Positions 32,590 through 43,935 of a DNA stretch of 64,000 nt are shown in pieces (the stretch's first letter is position 1; each line of letters starts with the position of its first letter). Location of the stretch: assembly GCA_021234155.1 (NCBI GenBank), contig JAJEKV010000045.1, forward strand, positions 2,929,434 to 2,993,433. Reading direction: 5' to 3'. Below the pieces are notes generated by a model, which saw only the letters and a program-made list of their open reading frames with translations, had not been told where the DNA came from and did not search any database. Source of the stretch: Isoetes taiwanensis. Taxonomy: Eukaryota > Streptophyta > Lycopodiopsida > Isoetales > Isoetaceae. The position numbers and the translations under genes are program-made.

Positions 32590-32939
32590 ACAAAACATCC
32601 AGTAAGCTTTGTAAAATGACGGGAGATTGAGTTGTTTTATTCTTTCTTCCTTTTCCTCTGACTAAAATGCGAAGAGTGCAGAACATGCACATGCATAGCT
32701 CAGCTTTTGACATATTGTATCGGCCTTTCACATCCTTGGCCTTGCACAGGAGTGCTCTTCAGACATCAACATTCTAGTCACATCAACAGTTACACAGATA
32801 CAGTTCTCCATGGCCACACGTTTAGAGATCCAAACATATTAAGCCAGTCATCACTTACCCTGAGATCGATCCTCTTCCATTTAATCCGGCGCATCAATAA
32901 GAACAGCAATCCTGTATACAAAAATTCCATTAGTTATTA

Positions 32940-33560
32940 GATAAGCTTTCGATTATCCTATATCATATTTAATTTGCTTGATGATCCCTTCAGGATGGAT
33001 AATTTCACATTTAAAGATAAAATCATTCCGGATTCTCCATAGGAGAATATAGATCCTCTAGTCTGTAGGATTGGCCGGTAGAAATAGGTCCAGAGTATTG
33101 AGAGAGGAAAGATTATATCCAAGATCGATAGAGGCTAGTTCAAGAACTCATTCAGATCAAATACAGGTTCTAAAGAGATGGTCCTCACCCCCCCTCCCCC
33201 CCATACATTTGATGTAGATATCCGAGTCGGCCATGCCAAGTCTATGTCTTTTTTTATTTGTTGCCAAAGCGTTGTACCATAGCTGCCACATGAAGAACTT
33301 AATTTTCGAGTAAATTGGACTAGCCCACATGGAGATCAAATTCTTGATGCATCTGTGTTGGAACCCGTCTACCATTTTTCATGCAAATTTTTTCTCTTTA
33401 CTTCTCCTTAAGTATCGATAAGTCCCTTCCTTACTATAAAACCACCAAACCATTATGATTCCAAGTTACATCATCATTAGACTAAAGACCATTGACAAGA
33501 GTGAGGTAAATATTATTGTAGAGAAATCTGCAATCATCTCCCTCATCATCTAGAGCTGAG
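32940..33560 (-). pseudogene. LINE 3' fragment with zf-RVT region
   Basis: The minus strand reads SPIYSKIKFFMWQLWYNALA, then TNKKRHRLGMADSDIYIKC, GGEDHLFRTC, and further on YILLWRIRNDFIFKC. This is the reverse-transcriptase zinc-binding domain (W..FxWrL..nAL.T..rL.+R, C..C, E..HLF..C) and the C-terminal LW.IRN.xxF block of plant LINEs. Both the second Cys of the finger and the frame are degraded. It is opposite in strand to the neighbouring LINEs. Confidence 0.75.
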
Positions 33561-35187
33561 TTATGGAAAGGAATAATGGCCTGATCATCAAACATATCAT
33601 GAATGTAGATAATTCCTTGGGCCATTCTGGCCAAGCCAAACTGCTAGTTCACATTGCCAGACGCCGCCAAGCTGCCTTTGCACAATAAATCCTCCAGGTT
33701 CAGTCGCCTTCAACCCAAGCAAAGGCATGGACGCGATTCAAGGTGCGGGAGCAAGCCAGAGATCAAACAGTGGTTCTGTTGCGCAAAACCAACTTTTAGT
33801 CTGGCAATGAGCTGGGTTAGAATGCTAGATTATCCTTAGCAACCTTATAGATACTGAAATCACAAGCCCTAACAAAGGAACCTAACCATGTATGTTTAGG
33901 TAGATAGATTAGATGTTATTCTGTATTTTAGTTCTGTGTGATGATGTTCTATTCTATGTGCACTCCTGTATATTGGGAAGAAGGGTAGAGATCCTGAAAG
34001 CTTCACTAGTTGATGTATCTAGTATGCCTCACTAATTTCCAATTAATTAGTTGATGTATCTAGTATGGCTAGAAGTGGCAGGGCTAGACCGGTGGATAAG
34101 GAGGACATGTCCCATTGTAGATCGATCACTCTGGTGTGTAAGCCTACCAAGGATCTTAGCGGGCTAGGCCTAATGGCTTGCCACCGCGTGTAAGCAAGCA
34201 TGGGCTCGGCACCTCTTGGGTGATGCATCGCCTTCAATGAGGTTCAAGTCATAGATAGGCAGTTGTCCTCTAGCCGCCTGTGATGGGCATGCATTCCTCT
34301 GGAGAGAGTGATCTCCTCCTGCCTCATCAGGACTGGGAAGATGAAACCCAGTAGTAGCCCCCTTGGTTATGCACCCGGCAGGCTACGGTCCAGTCCCAAG
34401 ACTTATCCACCTATTCTGCAAAGTATGCACAGGAGGGGCGGATGGATAGAACTACCCAACAACCATGTCCTATGCCAGCCCAATCCATTGACATGAATTT
34501 TGTCTGCAATGACTTCTGGAGACCCAAGCCGTCAGTCTATAGCCTTGGGTAGGATCTCCGCTATGCTGATGTTGTTGATGTGCTTACACTTGTATACTAT
34601 GGTGAGCCACCCTTCGAGATGGAGCTATTTATATTTGATGTCATGTGCTCATGTTTATTTACGCTTCCGCAGCTAGGACACTCCCAAATGAAGATGGGAT
34701 GAATGACACGTCCATTCTTCCTCACTGATTCCTTGCCAAAGGATTGGTGTCAGGTGGACGGCCTCTGTCAACTTGATTGCCAGAAGGATGAACTCTGACT
34801 TCTGATATGATGGGAGCATCGTAGACAAAGTAGGGGATGTCACAAACTCCAAAAAAAAGAAAAGGCCATCATAGGATTTGACCTGCAAACGCTGCTATGA
34901 ACCCACAATAAAAGAAGTAGACAGTTCTTCACAATATTCGCTCCTGAATCACTCTCGCAAAGAGTTCTCGAAATATATCCCCTTCGAGCTTTTGCGTCTG
35001 CTTGAAGTTAGCTTTGAAAAGGTCTTACAAAGGGGCGCTACTCTGCTGCTCGAGTGCTCCAACAAAAACAGAGGATAAAAAATCCCAAAATCAAGAAAAC
35101 TTCCCAACCAAGAAAATCCATTGCTGTAAATAGAGCCCCCATGCCAAAAAAATAGATGTGTGCCTCAGAGAAAGGGGGGGCAAATAT
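33561..35187. other. Intergenic, no gene recognised
   Basis: Nothing coding is supported. A TTGATGTATCTAGTATG unit is duplicated at about 34011-34027 and 34052-34068. Weak open stretches on both strands show no family features. Confidence 0.45.
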
Positions 35188-35350
35188 TGTTCCCCTGTTT
35201 CTATATTGATGGAGAAAAAAAATGGGTTCCCTTTTCCGGTTCAGCCGGTGACCCATTCCCAGCTATTGCCGGTCGCGGGACCCCGCCGGCTGAACCGAAA
35301 AAGGGGACCCCATTTCCTTTTTCCCATACAACGAGAGGCAGTGATAGACA
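35188..35350. repeat. Foldback repeat around CCGGTTCAGCCGG
   Basis: The left arm TTCCCTTTTCCGGTTCAGCC (within 35211-35249) pairs with GGCTGAACCG..AAAAGGGGACC (35286-35325). More diverged pairing continues outward for about 25 bp on each side (TTTCTATATTGATGG against CCATACAACGAGAGG). The loop is about 37 nt. It is probably a small foldback transposon; no TSD is clear. Confidence 0.7.
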
Positions 35351-35542
35351 GAAGGAACATGGTGTATTCGAAAGAGGGAAACAAGCCCAAACAAGATATG
35401 GATTTCGTGGAAATATAGAACCAAGGCAGTAGACGAAAGTAAGGCAGTAGCTGGATCGAGTAAGCTGATGCAATGAAGTTGACAACTCTCAGACGAAGCT
35501 GAAACCCAATAGAAAAAGTACTTGATCAAAACCAATTCTGTG

Positions 35543-36536
35543 AAACAAGCTTCCCAATCAAATGTAATCACTTGCTGGACTACCTTCCAGGCCCGAAGCA
35601 AGCCTTTCAGTACTGGAGAGGCATGCGCATTCCCAAGCGAGGTGGAGGAGAGCAGGTATTATTTCTATTGAACAGTGGTATTTTGGTATTGACATTGCTC
35701 CTTGGCAATGGTTTCAGGAGACATATGGGTTGTTGGATAAAGATATCAGTATATGGGCTTATGTAGCAAGTGCTCTTCCTCTAATTAAGAAGGTGGGTAA
35801 CAAGAGATGCTGGAACTTTGTTCAAGGTATTAAAGAAGGCAAGAAGCTAGTAAGTTCATGCTACAGATTGCTTACCTCCTCGAATACTTTATCACCTTCT
35901 CGAAAATGGCACTTACAGACTTTGCCTTCTCAATGGCAATCCATCTGGAACCTTGTTTGGTCTAAATATAATCCTCCAAAGGTAAATGTTTTACTTTGGC
36001 AGGTGGGTCATCGCTCTTTGAGAGTTAATGAGATGGTTCATCGCTTTAAGCCGGGAGTAAGCCCACTTTGCCCAATGTGTGAGCGGTGCATTGAAACATT
36101 GGAGCACTATTTATATTTGTGTGCAGAGCTGAGTAGTCTTAGGTCCTGGCTGCATTCTTTTTTGGAGTATCTTTGGATAGTCAGCACTTTCTTTTGGGTA
36201 TTTATCCAAATCAGTGGACTGCTTCTAAAAGGATTGCATTTCACATGGCAAAGTCTTGGCTAATATGGAGTGTATGGAAACGAAGGCGAAGAAAGGTCTT
36301 TTATGATAAGCGTATTTCTTCTCAGGTGGTGCTTCAAGAAATTCGTAAGAAGTTGTATAATTGCTTTTAGATCTCCAATTGGCCTGATCGTATTAAAATT
36401 CCAATATGGAGTGTTCATCTAAAAGTGATTGATGCTTCAGGGACATTTCTTACTTCTGGAAGTACTTTGTAATATTTTGAGTGTATAATATGAAGTAAAA
36501 CACGTTCTTCCAAAAAAAAAAAAAAAAAAAAAAAAA
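35543..36536 (+). mobile_element. 5'-truncated L1-like LINE with poly(A) and 9-bp TSD
   Basis: AATTCTGTG lies at 35534-35542 and again at 36537-36545, flanking a 994-bp insert that ends in a pure A run (36512-36536). The insert encodes the C-terminal end of LINE ORF2. Short 5' truncation, poly(A) and a TSD are the marks of target-primed reverse transcription. Confidence 0.88.
35575..36370 (+). pseudogene. LINE ORF2 C-terminus with zf-RVT domain
   Basis: The text begins with the late reverse-transcriptase region (YWRGMRIPKRGGG, then GIISIEQWYFGI and PWQWFQETY across frame changes). It continues in a 178-codon open frame: WNLVWSKYNPPKVNVLLWQV, GHRSLRVNEMVHRF, then CPMCERCIETLEHYLYLCAE. The zinc-binding residues C-x2-C..H..C are intact. 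The end reads SWLIWSVWKRRRRKVF and stops before the 3' untranslated region. Frame shifts at the 5' edge make it a pseudogene. Confidence 0.85.
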
Positions 36537-36545
36537 AATTCTGTG

Positions 36546-37440
36546 GTGGATTGCATGCCTATCTCACGGTGGCCTCAAATCAGTCTAGATCAACACTACA
36601 GAGAGTTCCATTTCTATCAACACTTGAACTAAAATCTTCAAAAATGCTCCATGGAAATAATTGTCAATCCAAACCAACTGATGTAGAGATAACCATCCAA
36701 TCCGGTATCCAGTTGTGTCGCCCAACCATCGACAAGGGTGGAACCTGCTGAAACAATAAGAAAGCAAATACAAAAATACCTCAAATCTGGATATTAGCAA
36801 GGTTCGATCTAGTTGTCACTAAATCCCAAAGAAGAAAAGCAAGCATCCTTTAATGCCATGACGAACAAACGAGACTGGCTGGAGAAAAGCTAGATGATCA
36901 AGGTAGGAGTTCTATGATGAGAAAATTTGTGGAGCCTAAGAAGCAAAAAGAAAGAAGCTCAAGAGGACGCTGATGACTGAGAAAGAAAAAAGGAGGCAGT
37001 ATAAATAAGAGATGCGAGGAAAGATCTTCTTATCCAAGGAATGTCGATTCTATTGCAATACTTGGTAATCAGCTTAAAGTTTTGGACTCTTATGTACTTT
37101 TACAAAGGAACTATGTGATGTATAAATGGTGGCCAGACCTAAATAATCTTATTTAGCTAGTTTGAGTAGGCACATGGCACTATTATACTAGAATACGCGC
37201 TGTAACATTTTCCTTGCAATAAAGTTTCTTCTTGCAATTTTCATATTTCTTGCATCGCAACCAACATTCGCGAATGCGATCCTTGGAGGCTGACTTTGTA
37301 TTCATGTGCTATGTTTATGTGACCTCAATATTGATGCTAGTACTTTTCGGTGTGTTGCCTCTAAGAAATTCTCCTGCCATCGTCTGAAGCATTTTATACT
37401 TTATAGAGCCCGAATTCTTTGAAGGACCCCAATGCATTGT
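36546..37440. other. Intergenic, no gene recognised
   Basis: The sequence is AT-rich and lies between the truncated LINE and the second copy of the element cargo. No coding, TIR or repeat structure was found. Confidence 0.4.
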
Positions 37441-37920
37441 ACCCAAGTGCGTTGTCACACCTGCCCCTGGTAGAAGGTGGTGTATAGAAATAGCACAAGC
37501 TATGCCTCAAAAAGGTGAGGACACACGAAAAGATTTGTGTCTCATTATCATGATAATTAAAAGGAGTAAAGTGGGTGAGCGGATGGGGATAATAGTAACC
37601 ATGTGGAAATGCAGTATGGGTAAAGTTAATGATGCTACCATATGCTATGTGGAAGACAATACCAGTTCATTTAGTACGCCTTGCAACAAAAAATTTATGA
37701 CCCTTCTATGATGACAACAAGAACTCAAAAAGCTAGAGGAGACCAAAAGGATCACAACACTGGAGGATATGGTTGGTCACTACCCGTTTATGAATCCTTG
37801 GAGGCTGCAGGACTAAAAAACGATAGGGATATACTGTTCGAATTTAGCACGTGCAGACACTTTCTTGCTAGTGACAAGAATGCCATGGTTCTCTTGTTAT
37901 ATAGAAGAGAACCATCATTT
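37440..37920 (+). pseudogene. Second copy of part of the 10.4-kb element's plus-strand protein
   Basis: RRWCIEIAQAMPQKGEDTRK aligns with KWCIEIAQAIPHIKGDLEKG at 27.67 kb. RMGIIVTMWKCSMGKVNDAT followed by ICYVED aligns with VGIVVAMWEGTKNNVQDAII at 27.79 kb. GYGWSLPVYESLEAAGLKND followed by RDIL aligns with GYGWLLPSYESLSLSGIKGN at 27.97 kb. This copy keeps a longer open frame (37681-38064) through FEFSTCRHFLASDKNAMVLL. It shows that the protein is a dispersed family, not a one-off. No ends of a surrounding element could be located. Confidence 0.6.
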
Positions 37921-38099
37921 TGGGGAAAGAGACGCCTGTTTTGGCGTCATGCCATTCTGGGCGTCAGATCTATCTATGGCCTGAGCCTTCTATGGCGCAT
38001 GCTTTCTTTGACTCTGTCTATATCCATGTTGCCTGCTAGCATTCCTCATCGCCGTTTCCTCTGAGCTGAATTCTGTTGGTTCTAGAGTTTCCCTCTGTT

Positions 38100-41000
38100 T
38101 ATTCTTTCATTCAGGTACTAGTCTCTGGTTTTCTTCAGATGGATTGGGCTTAGAGTTACCAATTCTTCTGGATCGTTGTATTTTTGCAGTCCCGATCCCT
38201 GCAATCTAACTGGAATTTGCCGCTCGTTCCTTGGCTTGTTCTCTCTGCAGTTTTCGTGCTTGTTCTTGTTTGTTCTCATTCCCAACCCCATTCCCAGCTC
38301 TGATTCTTCTCTTCTGACTCTTGGGTTGCTCCCGAGCTTGCTGCCTTTTTGCTTCTTTTTTTTTATCACCTCCTCGCCTTGAGATTGGGTCCTCAAGATT
38401 TTTCGTGTCATTCTTGTTTGTTTTTTCTCAGTTTCAAGCGCCATCTGCTCTAATTCGTTTGTTCTTCATCTAGGTTTGCTCCCGAGCCTGTTACTTTTTT
38501 GCTTTCTTGATTACCTTCTTGGCCCTCCGCTTGGATCTTACCCTTGTTTGGCAGACCTCTGCAGTTAGAATCGAAGCGGCCTTACAGCCGATTCACCAGG
38601 TTGTTCGGCCACCGGATTTGCGCAGACCAGACCCGCTTGTGTTTTTTTGTCGGGGGTTACCGCGTCAGGGTATCCCGACGAATTCGGGTGGTCCAAGGTT
38701 CTCGGGGCCTGGTATCCCGTCTCCCCATTTTTTTATTATTTCATATAGCTACTAGGTTTTTTAATTTGAAATGTGAGTCCATTTTTTTATTGTTTTTCGA
38801 TGTGCTATGGTGTTTTTTGGAGGTTTCGGTTGTGTGACTTGCTCTTAGACATCTTGTTAGTCTGTGGGGATCGTGTCCGCCATTTTTGCCAGTTTATATT
38901 GCCATCTTGCTTAGTCTCATTTTCATTTGTCGGTCAGTTTGGAGGGTTTGTTATGGGTCTGTGGTGTGCTTAGCTTAGATAAGGTCATTATTTTTTAGGG
39001 GTTTTCCAGGTTGTTGCAAAGCTAGATTCTGTTTTTTGGGTGGATAGGGTCTGTCTGGATTGGTATAGGAGTCTTGTTTGGTCTGTAAGAATCTTGTCGA
39101 CCTCTTTTGTCTAATTTGTTGTTGCCATCTTGCTCGGTTTTGTTTTTGTTTATAGTTTGGTTTCTGTTTCATGTGCCGGTCAGTTTGGGGGCTTGTAGTG
39201 GATTTTGTGGTTTGCTTTATGTTTGCGTTGTTCTAGGTCGTATTATAGTGGTCCTTATAGGTTGTGCTTGGTGCTTGATTTGGTTCTGCCCGGAGTCTTA
39301 TTTGTATAGTTAGAATGTGTTGAGTTTGGTCAGTCTAGTTCTTGCCTCATCTTTCCCTTTGTTATTTTGACGCATGCATAGGTCGTTTGTGCATTATAAA
39401 CAATAAACCTCGTGTTATAAACATTATAACAAAGGACCCTTGTGCATAATTTATTAAACATTAATCACAAAAGGTCCTTACACATAGGTCCGTCCTTGTG
39501 CATGTTTATACTTTTGTTGAGTTTGGTCAGTTTAGTCCTTTCCTCATCTTTCCCTGGTTGTTTGACGCCATGCATAGGTCGTTTGTGCCCCTCTTATCTT
39601 ATCTTATCTTATGTTACGAACATTAAACCTCGTGTTATAAACATTATAACAAAGGGTCCTTGGTGCATAATTTATTAAATAAAGCTTTTTATTTGCTTGT
39701 ATTCCTTTTTTCTTGGTTCTTCATGTTCTTGTATATTGGTATTCCTTTTGGTAGTCCTTATGCTTGCACTATTCCGAGTTACAACATGGCTCATTTTGTT
39801 GGTTACATCATTATCATTGTTTCCTATTTCTCTTTTCTTTTTGTAGTGGCGCCTTGACCCCGTTACTCTAGAAACCCATTGAAACTTGCGGGCTTATTTT
39901 CCAGGGATTAGTCGAGTCGATAAGGATTGGAATCAGTTCCAACTTGGCAACTACACAGTTCAACGATAGACTGACTTCTTTTTGTGGTGGTTTCTTAGGG
40001 AAGATCATGTGGTTTCATGGTTTCAGACGGCATGTTTTTCTTTGGATCCATCACATCACTTTGGTGTTTCTACCACGGTTAGTCATGTTTGCAAGATCTG
40101 ATTGCAGTTTCATGGATGCACCCTTCTTTGTTTAACCATGCTGCACCCTTCATATGTTTGGCATCAATTGTCTTGGTCTGTTTCTATAGGGTGTATGTCT
40201 TATTAGGTTGAATTTTTGTCAGTTTCCATGTAGTTTGTGTTCTGCGTCGACCTTTGCATATAAACTTTGTCCACCATCCCCATTAAAATATTTTACATTT
40301 TCTCTTCTCCTGAACTTTTTCTTTAGTTACATTTCATTATCAGTAGGTGATTCATGTTAGTGTGCCATATGACTTTTTATCTAAGCTTTCAAATCCCCTA
40401 TCTTTATTGTTTCCCCGGCATGGTAGTGGGCCATTATATCTCTCTTTCCTATCACAATTAATCCTTTTCAATAAGCTTTGCTTGCATTAGGTAGTCGTTT
40501 TTGCTTAGGATCTCAGTTTTCTCCATCGTTGGTCTGTTGGTACCATTTGTGGTGGTCACTAATATTTGTTGCAGAGGTTTTACCTTGGTGGTATTTTGGA
40601 AAACCATTTGCCCATGTTTACATAGCTTTGCCAGGGCCATATCTCAGTTTGCATTCGCATGTATTATGGCGTGATCTGTTGAAGTTCCTAGATTGATGTT
40701 TGTGAGTTTTAGTTGCATATTTTATGTTGTATTCCCTTATGTGGCTTGTTCCTTGTCATTGTTACAACCACCCAACTATGTGCCCCTTCAAATTTTTGAC
40801 TCATTGATTTCTTTCCATTGCTCTTAGTGTTCTTATCTCATGATATTCTTAGTTGTAGTTTGTTCATTACCCAATGCCTGATCGGTTCCTCTGGCCCTTG
40901 CTTTTCTCGTGGCATTCTCAGTTATAGTTTGTTCAGTCGCCCAATCTGTTCCTCTCGCCCTTCAATTCCGGGAGCGGCTTCTATTGCCTTGAGTCATATT

Positions 41001-41400
41001 CGTCCCACCTCGCTCCGTATTGCTCTATACTTGGTAGGTTTCTTTATGCATGTTTGATCACTTCTTCTATCCTGGTTTAGGCACCCGAAGACCCTTGTCC
41101 TTTGCATGCAACATCTATAAGTTCCTTGGATCAATTTATGTACATTAGCACCTTCTTAAGAATGTTGTTTAGTGTCTTAGCTTTACTGTTTGACCATCCT
41201 CTGTCTGATCTCCACATTTTTTACCAAGCTTCCCATAAGTTGTTCATTTCTCGTCTGGTTGGTTCTTGCGACCATTGGAATTTTTGGCATGGCTTTTGTA
41301 TCCCCGGTGTTGGCTGTAGATTGTGCCTGTTTTGGGGATAGGTGTTCAACTTAGGCTTGGCTTTCCTTGGTGTTATGTAGCCAAGTTTGAGACAAGCTGC
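38100..41400 (+). other. T-rich gene-free stretch
   Basis: For about 3.3 kb the plus strand is strongly T-rich with many TTTG, CTTG and TTCTT runs. Open frames are short Phe/Leu/Cys strings. It contains local duplications: a 198-bp period at 39318-39710 and a short one at about 40845-40950 (TAGTTTGTTCA, then CCCAATC). A (TCTTA)n run lies near 39595-39615. It could be an old LTR/leader or intron-like sequence; nothing allows a choice. Confidence 0.4.
39318..39710 (+). repeat. Tandem duplication, 198-bp period
   Basis: GTTGAGTTTGGTCAG at 39318 recurs at 39516, followed in both copies by GCATAGGTCGTTTGTGC, AACCTCGTGTTATAAACATT and GCATAATTTATTAAA. Copy two carries the extra (TCTTA)n run. Confidence 0.85.
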
Positions 41401-43460
41401 TCATCTGAAATCTGAATTGAACATGCCCTCTCCCATAAATGCAGTTAAGGAATAATACTTGCCACATGATTTCTGTATCAAAGACTGATAGAAAGGAAGT
41501 CAAAAATATACACCCTTTATAAACAGTAGTTTCAAAAACAGATGTATCTAAGTAACGTTTTCAAAACTTTCGCAGGCTATAGCTCAGATAGTCCATCCAT
41601 GGATGGAACTTATCTCCTAATATTGGTGCATTATGTTATAACAGGCTGAATATCATTGAGACATGGTCGAGATATAAAGAGAAATGTTAGACCATATAAA
41701 CTCTGTTATGGAGCAAAGAATTGGAGCTAGATTAAATGACTAGATGTTTATCTACATACATATAAATTTATGCCAGAGACCATTCTAGCACTTGCAAGGC
41801 AATTTATGAAGGATTAGGACGAAGATGACTCTGATATTGATGTGCAAGAGATGGCAGCAAAGATTTACCTGCTCACCTGCTCAGGTTATTTTTGGAGAGA
41901 ACCAAGAACGACAGTTATGGCGAATTTCTGTATTTATATCTGTCTAGATAAGAACATGTAGAAGTCTGAAGCAATAAGTATGAGACTCTAGTTACTTGCC
42001 TTCTAGACATAACATATGAATCCATAAACAGGAGTAGCAAGCCTGGGGGATTCACCTCTATGTTAGGGGCATATGGCATGTGCGTGCATCAGGTCGGGAG
42101 AAGCCCCTATGTATATTGTTCGCCCTCCATAGAAACCCCTATGTATACAGTCCTGTGTTGTCGAAGCAGAATACCCGATTCCATACTTTTACACCGAGTC
42201 TAAGCACAATTTACCCTACCCTTAACCTTATTTTTACGTCTAGTATTATTCATGTAGCCTACCCTCTACCTTACATTTACGTCCAAGCTACAAATGTTGC
42301 ACGTATAATAGAAGAAACTGCCTATTCGAGCTAGGGCTTGTGAATTTGGCTTCCACAACAATCCCTCGCTGGTACTATATTTTAGACATTATAATATGGC
42401 CCTTTGTACTTGATAACTGAAAGCCCCAGATAAACTTTTTATTCCAATATGGATGAACGGGCACTTGTATAGGACCAATCAATACTTGGTATAAAAGTTT
42501 AACAACCTGAAGTGAAATATTTCTGTGCCCTACACGTCCTTGCAATAGTTTTACAAAACCAATAGGCACTGGGTTTTGTACATAAATATAGTTGATGGTT
42601 AACACCAAACTGTCCTTGCAATAGTTTTACAAAGCCAATAGGCACAAAAAGGTGGCTTTTACATATTATAGATGATAGGTAAGACCAAATCAACTTGTTC
42701 ATCAGTAAATAAATACTATCACTCCTTTCCAAACAATATTAAGAAGTGATTGTGACTTGATTTTTCATGTCCGTTTGTCAAGCATCAAAGCTACAGCACC
42801 AAAGGTATGAGAGACACAAATGCAGTTCTTGGCAGACTTGTCGTGTTACCACTCATTGTAGAACTCAAAGACGAGCTTTATCAAGCTATAGAAAGAGAGA
42901 ATTAAGTATCTTTAATCAAGACCTAGGGGAGGGTGTCCATTGGTTGCGCACTTAAGGGCAAACTAAAACCATGACCATGTAAACAATTTCAATGGCTATG
43001 ATGTGATATGGCAACGTGCCCAACAAGATTACCTATATGGAAAACTTAGTCGGTTGCCAATTTGGTAGTGCCACCTCAATTTATAAGGTCTCAAAGTGGA
43101 GGGGTACTGGTACCACTAGGGCTGAGATGGCAACCCCCTAGAATACCAGGGTGGCCATTGAAGGCTGCCATGAAAAAACTCAATTTTCTTTTAAATAAAG
43201 TTCATCATATCTTTTAACAACAATCTCCATGACCTCATATTTTATGCCCCTTACTTCATATGGCAATTAATAACTGAAAAGGTCACATGAAGGTCAACAA
43301 ATATGAACATATTTTATTCCATGAGTATTTAGTAGCAGAGCAGGATAAACTAATCACTGTTTATGCTTCAACTTTCCTGATTTTGAGAGTATAGTATGGA
43401 AATAAATTTTCCACCAAGCCTGTTGTGCAGTAGACTCTTGGCATAATCTAATAGCCTCTT
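41401..43460. other. Intergenic with small duplications
   Basis: No gene is recognised. GTCCTTGCAATAGTTTTACA followed by AARCCAATAGGCAC occurs at 42536-42570 and again at 42611-42645. GGCATAATCTAATAGCCT is duplicated at about 43439-43478, next to the dioxygenase remnant. Confidence 0.45.
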
Positions 43461-43468
43461 GGCATAAT

Positions 43469-43935
43469 CTAATAGCCTGTACATAGCATGATGTCTACTA
43501 ATTCATCTAGTGGAGCAACTAAAACATCCAAAGGTGGACTGGAAAAGAAGACAACTGAAATTCTAGTTGCACTAGTGCTCACAATAACTCTATGCTCCAC
43601 ACTTTGGTACTTTCCTTTTGTTCGCATCTGCAAGACCCAAAAGATCTTTTTAGATCTCGAAAAGTCTCCACAAATCAAATATTTTCTTATATTATAAGAT
43701 AAAATTCATGAACTTTTTGTTTATGTGCTATAAAAGAAAATCTGTGAACTTATTTGCTTTAATCGTTCCAGAAATTTAGGTACTGCATGTGATTTTATCT
43801 ATAATTGATCTCCAATATTGATAACAAGACTACCCTCTGTATGTTTAACACTAGAGTTGTCCCGGGGACCATTCCTGATCCATGGACCAGAATTGATCCA
43901 GTTAACCCACTGCCACTTAAACCATTATATATGAG
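43469..43935 (-). pseudogene. 2-oxoglutarate/Fe(II) dioxygenase C-terminal exons
   Basis: The downstream exon (43469-43627) follows a good acceptor (TTTGGGTCTTGCAG). It encodes GKYQSVEHRVIVSTSATRIS, then VVFFSSPPLDVLVAPLDELV. The SVEHRV and R-x-S motif is the 2-oxoglutarate-binding end of plant dioxygenases such as flavonol synthase or gibberellin oxidase. About 171 bp upstream another block reads GPWIRNGPRDNSSVKHTEGS followed by LVINIGDQL, the preceding exon. The donor site there reads AG|AT instead of AG|GT, and the HxD iron-binding block is not found. This is therefore a broken partial gene. Confidence 0.8.
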
